Below the pieces are notes generated by a model. That model was not told where the DNA came from. It did no database searches and saw only the letters and a program-made list of their open reading frames with translations. A stretch of 33,857 nucleotides of DNA from Bacteroidales bacterium. Its GTDB lineage: Bacteria; Bacteroidota; Bacteroidia; Bacteroidales; WCHB1-69. The DNA lies in the NCBI GenBank assembly GCA_017395245.1, contig JAFPVR010000087.1, positions 1 through 33,857 of the forward strand, written 5' to 3'. Positions 1-6,700 of the stretch are shown in pieces; position 1 is the first letter of the stretch, and every line of letters starts with the position of its first letter. The position numbers and the translations under genes were made by a program.

Positions 1-111
1 AACGCTGCGGCTGAATCCCTGAATGCCAAAATCAAGGCATTCCGCTCCATGCTCCACGGGGTCTCCGACAGACCTTTCTTCATGTACCGAATAGCTACGA
101 TATTTGGTTAG
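1..111 (+). CDS. Transposase, C-terminal fragment (ISAon1-like)
   Basis: The frame is open from the first base to TAG at 109-111 and gives 36 residues. The pattern NAAAESLNAKIKAFR followed by HGVSDRPFFMYRIATIFG is the usual C-terminal end of DDE transposases of the ISAon1-like group found in Bacteroidetes; this is recognition by memory, not a search. The N-terminus and catalytic residues lie outside the window. The following 65 bp (112-176) contain no gene and probably hold the right end of the insertion sequence, but I could not fix its terminal repeat. Confidence 0.7.
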   Translation, partial: NAAAESLNAKIKAFRSMLHGVSDRPFFMYRIATIFG

Positions 112-176
112 GCCTCCCACGGACATTTTCCGCTGCCCCAAAAATTCCGAATGGTTGCAGTTTGTTGAAAAAAAAT

Positions 177-270
177 ATCTCCGCGGATCACGCGTATCTG
201 CACGTATAAAAAGCGTGAAGAACAGTTCCACTGAATAATATACGTGAAGATTCGCGCGATACGAGGAGAT
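177..270. repeat. Inverted pair of the 32-bp repeat, copy 1
   Basis: Two 32-nt arms (177-208 and 239-270) are inverted copies of each other with about 6 mismatches, separated by 30 nt. The outer edge reads ATCTCCGCGGATCACGCG and the inner edge CACGTATA. The same design recurs at 769-863 and 1854-1948, and single arms occur at 2891-2922 and 31542-31573. The pair ends 7 nt before the -7 box of the next gene. Confidence 0.85.
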
Positions 271-277
271 AATTTTA

Positions 278-285
278 TATCTTTG
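278..285 (+). promoter_or_regulatory. Bacteroidetes -7 promoter box
   Basis: TATCTTTG matches TAnnTTTG and lies 16 nt upstream of the ATG at 302, directly after the inverted repeat. No convincing TTG-type -33 element is seen at the usual spacing. Confidence 0.65.
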
Positions 286-301
286 CAGAAAATTTTGAAC
301 G

Positions 302-769
302 ATGAACGCTTTTGTAAGATATGCTATCGTTTTGATAATAAGCGTGTTGTTTTCTGTTGGAAATGCGCAATATTTAGTGGACACAAATTTCATAGAACAT
401 CCAGTTGAAGATTGGGAACTATATGATGGGGATTCGGGCTCATTTCAAGATTCAGATTCGCCAGTCTATTTTACGGAGGTGATGCCCGAGTTCCCCGGCG
501 GGCCGGATTCTTTGAACGCTTTCTTGTCAAGGGAGATTCAGTACCCACCCATTGCGAAGAATAATGGTATCAAAGGTACGGTGTTGATAGAGTTTGTGGT
601 GGAAAAGGACGGGCGGGTGACCAACGGCAAGGTGAAAGTGCCCCTTTTTTCCGAATGCGACGAGGAGGCGCTGCGCGGGGTGATGTCCATGCCGAATTGG
701 AAGCCGGGAAAAAATATGGGGAAACCGGTGCGGTGTTATTTCCAGATACCTATCACGTTCCGACCTTAA
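302..769 (+). CDS. Small TonB C-terminal-domain protein
   Basis: The product has 155 residues. It starts with a hydrophobic N-terminal signal or anchor (about residues 5-22, ending GNAQ), then a short acidic linker, then a TonB C-terminal domain (about 61-155) with MPEFPGG, YPPIAK, GTVLIEFVVEKDGRV and the closing KPVRCYFQIPITF. In this family the domain touches TonB-dependent outer-membrane receptors or serves as a partner-binding module. The protein has no BlaR/M56 part and no proline-rich arm of the classical kind, so energy transduction through ExbB/ExbD is not established. The C-terminal domain is a close paralogue of the one encoded at about 2600-2891. The final A of its TAA stop is also the first base of the next repeat element. 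The start is supported by a -7 box 16 nt upstream. Confidence 0.8.
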   Translation: MNAFVRYAIVLIISVLFSVGNAQYLVDTNFIEHPVEDWELYDGDSGSFQDSDSPVYFTEVMPEFPGGPDSLNAFLSREIQYPPIAKNNGIKGTVLIEFVVEKDGRVTNGKVKVPLFSECDEEALRGVMSMPNWKPGKNMGKPVRCYFQIPITFRP

Positions 770-863
770 TCTCCGCGGATCACGCGTATCTTCACGTATA
801 AAAAGCGGGGTGAGTGTTAGAACTTGCTAAAGATACGTGTGGATTCGTGCGATACGTGGGGAT
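769..863. repeat. Inverted pair of the 32-bp repeat, copy 2
   Basis: Arms lie at 769-800 and 832-863 with a 31-nt spacer. Left arm 769-800 differs from left arm 177-208 at only one position. It begins on the last base of the preceding stop codon, so it forms the 3' end of that transcript, and it ends 8 nt before the next -7 box. Confidence 0.85.
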
Positions 864-871
864 AAAAAATG

Positions 872-879
872 TACTTTTG
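872..879 (+). promoter_or_regulatory. Bacteroidetes -7 promoter box
   Basis: TACTTTTG followed by CG matches TAnnTTTG and is 19 nt upstream of the ATG at 899. An in-frame ATG at 869 would overlap this box and is therefore not the likely start. Confidence 0.6.
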
Positions 880-898
880 CGACCAAAATAAACGCATA

Positions 899-1204
899 AT
901 GAATATCAAGATTACAGCCATACGGAAGGCGAACTACCGCGATTTGCAGGCGCGGTTCGAGAACCCCATCGAACATACGTGCGACGTGCAGGAGGGGCAG
1001 ACATGGATTTCAGTGGACGGCGCGCAACCCGAGGGGATGTGCGACAGCGCCTGGGAGTCGATGCGGTGGTTCGTGCAGGAATTGGCCGCTGGTCGCGGCA
1101 ACTTCTATGACGGCTGGATGAAAAACCCGCACTCCGCCATGATTAGCTGCAATGACGGATTTAGGCCAGTGAGCTTTTATATCGAGTTAGCAGTTAGTAG
1201 TTAG
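899..1204 (+). CDS. TIGR04076-like small protein
   Basis: The product has 101 residues from the ATG at 899, chosen because a -7 box at 872-879 overlaps the upstream in-frame ATG. It begins MNIKITAIRKANYRDL and contains a spaced Cys (EHTCDV), PEGMCDSAWESMRWFV, and a C-terminal ISCNDGFRPVSFYIEL. That order resembles the TIGR04076 family of about 90-residue proteins with a conserved Cys near the end and a GxRPV motif. The function of the family is not known to me. The gene seems to be monocistronic, lying between repeat copy 2 and a heptamer array. The last five codons and the TAG stop lie inside that array, so the native C-terminus has probably been replaced or slightly altered. Confidence 0.65.
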   Translation: MNIKITAIRKANYRDLQARFENPIEHTCDVQEGQTWISVDGAQPEGMCDSAWESMRWFVQELAAGRGNFYDGWMKNPHSAMISCNDGFRPVSFYIELAVSS

Positions 1205-1218
1205 TAGTTAGCAGTTGG
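1185..1218. repeat. Heptamer array AGTTAGY
   Basis: Four and a half tandem 7-bp units (AGTTAGC, AGTTAGT, AGTTAGT, AGTTAGC, then AGTTGG). The array starts in codon 96 of the upstream gene and supplies its stop codon. Confidence 0.85.
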
Positions 1219-1289
1219 TGGGTAATCGTTGCTTTTGTGAGGTAGAACGTAAAAGGTATCATTATTTTTAAAACATAAATCCTTGAGCA

Positions 1290-1343
1290 GCCCTGTAGGG
1301 GCAAGAGCTTGGTAGCCTAGGGTGAGCGATAGCGAGCCCTAGG
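1290..1343 (-). repeat. REP-like double hairpin
   Basis: Two hairpins lie in series: GCCCTGTAGGGGC at 1290-1302, and CCTAGGG (1316-1322) pairing with CCCTAGG (1337-1343) around GAGCGATAGCGAG-like DNA. Read on the minus strand it has the same architecture as the last unit of the array at 18714-18882 (CCAGGGCTC, a short loop, ACCCTGG, then a smaller GC hairpin), which makes it the same repeat family. Confidence 0.7.
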
Positions 1344-1384
1344 GAGAATGGTCAAATATAATTATAGAAAAACAAAAAAATATT

Positions 1385-1834
1385 ATGTATAGGCCAATTT
1401 TTCCGAAAAAAGCGATGGTGATGTTGTTGTTCGCCTGCACCCTGCTCCTGACCTCTTGCTATAGTAGCAGCAAGCTGGCGGGACGGAGTGTCAGGGCGGT
1501 GGCGGACAGCGTGTGGACGTTCAGCCTCCAGCATCCCGACGGTTTCACGATGGATGTAGCCACGATGACGGAGCCGACGGAGGGTGTTGTTGTGGCGTAC
1601 GCGGCCACCCAGGGCTGCCACTCCCGCAAGCAGCTCGGCAAGGTGGTGCGACACGCGCTCCGGCACGACGGCTATGTCGGCGGTTGGCTCGACACCTCCG
1701 ACAGCCTCTACTATTTCGACAGCTCCCGCCTCTTCCCTGAAGATTCCCTCGCCGCCGCCATCCGTTTCGGCATTGAGAATGAACAGATTGCGGTGTTTGT
1801 GCTGTCGGAAGGACGTGAGGTGCGGCTGAAATGA
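1385..1834 (+). CDS. Lipoprotein of unknown function
   Basis: The product has 149 residues. A lipoprotein signal peptide ends in LLLTSC, so Cys25 would be lipidated after signal peptidase II cleavage. The mature part has no domain I recognise. It contains TQGCHSRKQLGKVVRHALRH, a segment DGYVGGWLDTSDSLYYFDSS and ENEQIAVFVLSEGREVRL, which reads as a small alpha/beta domain. An alternative start is Met11 or Met13, closer to the hydrophobic stretch. No TAnnTTTG box is obvious upstream, where a REP-like hairpin sits. An antisense frame of similar length exists, but the lipobox and composition support this strand. The stop is 19 nt before inverted-repeat copy 3. Confidence 0.65.
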   Translation: MYRPIFPKKAMVMLLFACTLLLTSCYSSSKLAGRSVRAVADSVWTFSLQHPDGFTMDVATMTEPTEGVVVAYAATQGCHSRKQLGKVVRHALRHDGYVGGWLDTSDSLYYFDSSRLFPEDSLAAAIRFGIENEQIAVFVLSEGREVRLK

Positions 1835-1853
1835 TTTGCCGGAAGCGTTACTA

Positions 1854-1948
1854 ATCTCCACGTATCGCACGAATCTTCGCGTATCTTTAACAGTTTTTGA
1901 CGCTCTCCATGCTTATTATACGTGCAGATACGCGTGATACGCGGAGAT
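1854..1948. repeat. Inverted pair of the 32-bp repeat, copy 3
   Basis: Arms lie at 1854-1885 and 1917-1948. The right arm matches the left arms of copies 1 and 2, and the left arm matches their right arms, so this copy lies in the opposite orientation. It is upstream of the cysteine-cluster TonB gene. Confidence 0.85.
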
Positions 1949-2005
1949 GTTTTTTTCAATAAACTGCAACCTTTCGGGATTTTTGCATCATATATATAAA
2001 AAGAA

Positions 2006-2013
2006 TATTTTTG
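2006..2013 (+). promoter_or_regulatory. Promoter of the Cys-cluster TonB gene
   Basis: TATTTTTG fits the -7 consensus. TTGC at 1983-1986 lies 19 nt upstream as a plausible -33 element. The ATG at 2034 follows 20 nt downstream. Confidence 0.65.
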
Positions 2014-2033
2014 CACCATTAAATCAGACTACA

Positions 2034-2891
2034 ATGAAGCGAGGCAAACGGACTTGTGAAATCCTGAAGGATGTGCGGCGCAAAGTCGCGCAAGAGAACG
2101 ATATCCCGTTGGTGGAGCGCGAATGCACCCACGAGGGCGACTGTCGCGGTACATGTCCCTACTGCGAGGCCGAAGTGCGCTACTTGGAGCGGGAACTCTC
2201 CAAACGCCGTGCTTTAGGCAAGGCCGTCGCGGTGGCGGGCATCGCCGTCTCCTCCATGATGATGGGTGCGTGCCACAGTCCGAAAACGCCCGCACCAGCT
2301 GCCAGCAACGAGCCTGAGCCTGCTGTGGAAGCTGCCTCTCAGCAAGTTCCGGAAGCAGCAGACGGACAGGAAGTTCCGCCGCCTCCTGGACAATCCGACC
2401 CGTATGAGGTGGACGGCATCGTGGAAGAAGTGGGGAAAATACCAGACCTCCCGGAAAATTCGTCTGGGTCCACTCCGAATCGCTGTACACAGAAGCCTTT
2501 ACAAGTGGCTGATGCAGATGATTGGGAGGAGGGAGTAGTTGTGGTGGGGGAAATTGAAGACGATGTTTATTTCGATGAGCCGCCGATGATGTTCGTGGAG
2601 GAGATGCCCGAATTCCCCGGAGGAATGGATTCCTTGCAAGCCTTTTTGGTAAGGGAGATTCAATATCCACAGGTGGCGAAGGATTACGGCATCACGGGCA
2701 CGGTCTTGGTTGAGTTCGTGGTGGAGAAAGACGGGAGTGTGACCAACGCCAAGGTGAAAGTCCCTCTCTTCCCCGAATGCGATAAGGAGGCATGTCGTGC
2801 CGTCATGTCCATGCCGAAATGGAAACCCGGAAAGAATATGGGGAAACCGGTCCGTAGCTATTACCAAGTGCCCATTACCTTCCAACGTTAA
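2034..2891 (+). CDS. Cys-cluster, membrane-anchored TonB-domain protein
   Basis: The product has 285 residues. The ATG at 2034 is chosen because a -7 box lies 20 nt upstream and the sequence upstream of the ATG in this frame is non-protein-like. Residues 1-55 carry Cys8, Cys31, Cys37, Cys41 and Cys44 (ECTHEGDC then RGTCPYC), a possible metal or Fe-S ligand set, followed by a charged helix. Residues about 58-78 are a hydrophobic segment (AVAVAGIAVSSMMMGAC) that could be a transmembrane anchor; the trailing GAC is lipobox-like. A long Pro/Glu-rich linker follows, then a TonB C-terminal domain (about 192-285). The domain is a close paralogue of the one ending at 769. By inference the cysteine part is cytoplasmic and the TonB domain periplasmic, which could link a cytoplasmic redox or metal signal to an envelope partner. 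I have seen similar N-termini on Bacteroidales TonB-like proteins, but know no function. Confidence 0.75.
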   Translation: MKRGKRTCEILKDVRRKVAQENDIPLVERECTHEGDCRGTCPYCEAEVRYLERELSKRRALGKAVAVAGIAVSSMMMGACHSPKTPAPAASNEPEPAVEAASQQVPEAADGQEVPPPPGQSDPYEVDGIVEEVGKIPDLPENSSGSTPNRCTQKPLQVADADDWEEGVVVVGEIEDDVYFDEPPMMFVEEMPEFPGGMDSLQAFLVREIQYPQVAKDYGITGTVLVEFVVEKDGSVTNAKVKVPLFPECDKEACRAVMSMPKWKPGKNMGKPVRSYYQVPITFQR

Positions 2892-2922
2892 TTTCCACGT
2901 ATCACACGGATCTGCGCGTATA
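2891..2922. repeat. Single arm of the 32-bp repeat
   Basis: ATTTCCACGTATCACACGG continues to CGCGTATA. It begins on the last A of the TAA stop of the preceding gene, exactly as copy 2 does. A mirror arm is not present within 100 bp. Confidence 0.8.
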
Positions 2923-2946
2923 TCTGTTCACCTTGAACGTTGTGGC

Positions 2947-2967
2947 GGCTGCCATAATATGACAGCC
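2947..2967. other. Short hairpin between convergent genes
   Basis: GGCTG and CAGCC flank CAT/ATG with one C-A mismatch and an AAT loop. There is no T-run, so it is at best a weak transcript-end structure between the converging genes at 2891 and 3056. Confidence 0.35.
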
Positions 2968-2972
2968 CTACT

Positions 2973-3057
2973 TGAATCCTGAATCCTGAAACCTGAATCC
3001 TGAATCCTGAATCCTGAATCCTGAATCTTGAAACCTGAAACCTGAATCATGAAACCT
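2973..3057. repeat. Heptamer array TGAATCC/TGAAACC
   Basis: About 12 tandem 7-bp units, mostly TGAATCC with some TGAAACC variants. The array runs into the TAG stop codon (3056-3058) of the minus-strand radical-SAM gene. Confidence 0.9.
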
Positions 3058-3700
3058 ACTTCACTCTATACGTGAACCGGTCGAACTTTCTGAACCCTAA
3101 CGTCTGTAACCGTCCCACACTCCGTTCCATGTCCTCTTCATTGTTGAACTCCGGAATCAACGGCACGCGGAGGATGACATGCTCACGGTCGTAATTTTCG
3201 GACAGCCATTTTAGATTCTCCCACACCTGCGCGTTCGATTTTCCCGTGTATGACGTGTAGATCTCGTCGTTGGCGTCCTTGATGTCGATAATGAAGTCGT
3301 TGACGAGAGGGGCGACGGTTTGCAAGGATTTCAGCGGGACGTTCAGCGAGGTTTCCAGGGTGATTTTCCAGCGGTCGGCGCAGAGGGCGTGGAACTGGCG
3401 GATGAACTCCGGACGCAGCAACGGTTCGCCGCCGCCGAAGCAGACTCCGCCGCCTGTGGCCACGAAGTAGAGGTCGTCAATAAGCAGTTCTTGATAGAGG
3501 GTCTCCGGCGTGAACCGGCGTACGCGGGCATCTATATCCAAACAACTGGGGTTCAGACAGTAACGACATCGAAGTGGACATCCGTGGAAGGCGGCCAGCG
3601 TGGTCACGCCTTCGCCATCCACCCCGATGCGGTGGCGGTTCACGCCGATGAAAGGTACCCCGCCTTCGCTTGTCTCATTCAAGATGTCTGTTTCTGGCAT
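3056..3700 (-). CDS. Radical-SAM activase-like protein
   Basis: The product has 214 residues. The radical-SAM CxxxCxxC motif is CPLRCRYC (Cys41, Cys45, Cys48), which would bind a [4Fe-4S] cluster and cleave S-adenosylmethionine. The SAM-binding GGE motif is present as FGGGEPLL (about 88-95). The size, the GCPLRC context and the later DFIIDIKD and VILRVPLIPEFN match glycyl-radical-enzyme activases (PflA/NrdG type) with a minimal single-cluster core. No pyruvate formate-lyase or anaerobic ribonucleotide reductase gene is nearby, so the target is unknown. The ATG lies 2 nt after the stop of the C10 protease gene, which indicates co-transcription and perhaps coupled translation. The unusual neighbour leaves open whether it acts on a glycyl-radical enzyme elsewhere or modifies a peptide. 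Confidence 0.8.
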   Translation of the reverse strand: MPETDILNETSEGGVPFIGVNRHRIGVDGEGVTTLAAFHGCPLRCRYCLNPSCLDIDARVRRFTPETLYQELLIDDLYFVATGGGVCFGGGEPLLRPEFIRQFHALCADRWKITLETSLNVPLKSLQTVAPLVNDFIIDIKDANDEIYTSYTGKSNAQVWENLKWLSENYDREHVILRVPLIPEFNNEEDMERSVGRLQTLGFRKFDRFTYRVK

Positions 3701-3702
3701 GA

Positions 3703-6700
3703 CTATCGCAATACAGTCACTTTTTGGGTTATGCCGTTGCTGGTCTTCACCGTGTAAATGCCGCTGGCGGTCATGGTGAAAACGCGATGATGGGTGTCGT
3801 TGGCGGTCTCGCGGGCGACGAGTTTTCCAGACACGTCATAGATATCCACGGTTTGGCCTTCCGCACCGTCCACCACAATCTGGTAGCCTTGGCTGAAAAT
3901 TGTCACGCTTGTCTGCTCGCGGTCGTCAATGCCGGTAGCGGCACGGAACAGGGCGCTGTAGCTCTTGTTGCCCGTCACGGTCACCGTACGCGGATTATCG
4001 GTGTTACCACCGGTCCAGCGCATGAACTCATAACCTTCGAAGGGGATGGCCTCGATTTGGATGTCGGTGCCGTAGGGGAAGGTTCCGCCGCCCGTGGCCG
4101 TGCCCATATCGGGCATCTCGCTTACCACGTTGATGGTGTATGTTGCAGCCTCGAAGTAGGCGGTGAAGGCGGTGTCGCCGGTCAGCGTGAAGGTTCTCGG
4201 GTTTTCAGTGCTGCCATCGCTCCATTGGACGAAATGGTGGTGTGCGGCGGCGGAAGCGGTCAGCGTGATCGTGCTGCCGTCGGGGTAGGTGCCGCTGCCG
4301 CTGACATTGCCTTGGCTCGGGTCAGCCGCAGTTGCCGTGACAGTATGGAACGTGACAGGCACCGCATCCGTCAGCCCTGCACGGATCATCCAGGTGTAGT
4401 GTAAGCCGTAGTCGCAGACGGAAGACCAGTTCTCGTTGTCCATCGAGACCCAGGAACCGTCGGGGGTGCCGGCGTAGTGGCTGCCTGCGGCGGGATAGCC
4501 GACTCCCGTGTTGTACAGTACAATCCACAAAGGCAGTGCGTGGTTCAGCGATACAGGCGTGGCGAGTGTGTCGGTAATCCAGTCGTTGCTGCCGCTGAAG
4601 ACAACGCTCTCGCTGGTGATAAGGTTTTCGGGTGCGTCAGTTCCCCCTTGATAGACTTCAATCGTGTAAGTGCCTGCATTCTTGTCCATTATCTTGACTT
4701 CCGAAAGCAGGTCGTGTCCAGCGAGCGTGCCGGCGGGGAAGCGCACGGCCCAGTGGAGCGTGCCGTTCGCGCCGATGCTTTTCGCGTAGGTGCCGTTGTC
4801 GTAGTGGCGTTCGTCATCGCCCAAGTCGGCGTACTGGGCCGTGAAGGCCGTGTCGCTGGTGATGGTCACGGTGCGCGGGTTGCGAGTGTCGCCGTCGTTC
4901 CAGCCTGTGAACCGATAGCCCGGAAGCGCCGTGGCCTCAATAACAGTGCTGTCGCCCGCAACGAACGAACCGCCGCCGGAAATCAGGCCCATGGCGGTGT
5001 TGCCGGAGCTGACGGACAAGGTGTAGTGCGGCATGGCGGAAGTCCCCGTAAGCAGGGCGCGCACCATCCACGTGAGGTTATAGCCGTAGTTGCAGATGGA
5101 ACCCCAGTCGTTTCCGTTGGTGGAGACCCACGATCCGTCGGGGTTGCCGGCGTAATGGCTGCCTGTGGCGGGGTGCGAGTTGCCGCTGTTATAGAACACG
5201 ATCCACAGCGACTGTGTCTGGTCGATGGTAAGTGGTGTGGCGAGTGTGACGTCGTACCACGTGCTGTCGTTGCCGGGCATGGAGAAGTTTTGAGAGGTCA
5301 CCAAAGTGCCCGGCGTGTCGGTGCCGCCCTGGTAGATGCGAAGTATGTAGTTGCCGGAATCGTAGTCCCAGATGCGTGCGCCGGAAAGTGTGGTATAGTT
5401 GGACAGTTCGCCGGCGGGGAAGCGGATGCCCCAGTGGAGGGTGCCGCCCGCGCCGATATGGTTGGCGGTGAAGCCGTTGTCGTAATGGTGTTCGCTACCG
5501 CCGAGGCTCGCAAAAGAGGCCGTGTAGGTGGCATCGTCCAAGACGGTGATTTCACGTGGGTTTAGGGTGCTACCGTCGTTCCAGCCGGTGAAACGGTAGC
5601 CGTCGCCTGCGACAGCCGCAAGCATGGCGGTGGCACCGGCGTTGTAGGTGCCGCTGCCGTAGGCCGTGCCCATGGCGCTGTTAGCAGACAAGGCCGTGAT
5701 GTTGCAGGACGTGGTCGTGTTCAGGATGGCGATGTCATCCACGGCGAGGTACAAGCCGTTGTAAGCTTTGTGGACAATGGCGACCCGGACAGTCTGACCG
5801 TTGAAAGCCGACAGGTTGACGCTGTACTGTTGGAAGGCGGTGCTGCTGACAGACGTGAGCGGCATCAGGGTGGTGCCGAAGTCGGAAGCGGCGGTGCCGT
5901 CGCCGGTGGTCAGCTTCACCATCAGCGTGTCGGGGTAGTTGGCGCTGCCGCATCGGGCATGGAAGACGAACTCGTGGTTGCCTTCGTTGGGCAGCGCGAT
6001 GGGCGGCGACACCAAGTAGTTATTGGCGTGCAGGGAACCGCCGAGATTGGCGTTGTAGGAGTAGGAGGCCATGGAATAGGTCCCTTCGTTGGCTGCGCCG
6101 GTGGCGAGGAACCAGTTGTTGCCGTCACCGTCCACATCGAGAGTCGTCCAGCAGCCGGTGCCTTCTTCGAAACTATCCGTCCAGGGGAGGCTGACCACCG
6201 TGCAGGAGTCGGCCATCTGGGTCACGCTAACGGTCAGTTGTAGAGAGCCCTGGCTCACGGTGACGATGGCGTTGCGGCTGCTGCCGGTGGTATTGGCCGT
6301 GGCGGTGGCGGTGACCGTGGCCGATCCGCCCGCTCCCGCACCGTTGTTGGGCGTGAGGGTGAGCCACGGTTGGTTGGAGGTTGCGTACCACGAGGTATTG
6401 CTGTTGAGATTGGGACTCACGGTGATAGCTGCGCTGCCGCCCGCCTGCGGGAGGAAGAACTGCGACGGGCTGATTTCTAAGAGGCCGTCGGGCTCAATGC
6501 CCACGAGGATGCCCTTGCCGTCGTTGAAGGTGTAGTCGTTGTTGCCGCCGGTGCCGCCGGTGCCCGGGTTCAGCGCATTCTGGGAGAAGTAGCCGTCCAT
6601 GTAGCCGCCCCAACCCCAGTTGACGTGGATGAGCCCGTTGGCATCGTAGCCGTCGAGCACGAAGGCGTGGCCACCGCCATCACCGTAGCCGGTCTCCAAT

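Noticed and set aside
869-898. ATG at 869 as start of the TIGR04076-like protein.
   Set aside because: The -7 box lies inside this stretch and family members begin at the MNIKI-type start, so 899 is preferred.
1352-1870. A 172-codon open frame on the minus strand.
   Set aside because: It overlaps the lipoprotein gene at 1385-1834, whose lipobox and residue composition are convincing.
177-2922. Gene-palindrome-gene order resembling an integron cassette array.
   Set aside because: The palindromes lack attC core sites, no integrase is present, and genes carry their own promoters, unlike cassettes. A REP/MITE-type origin fits better.
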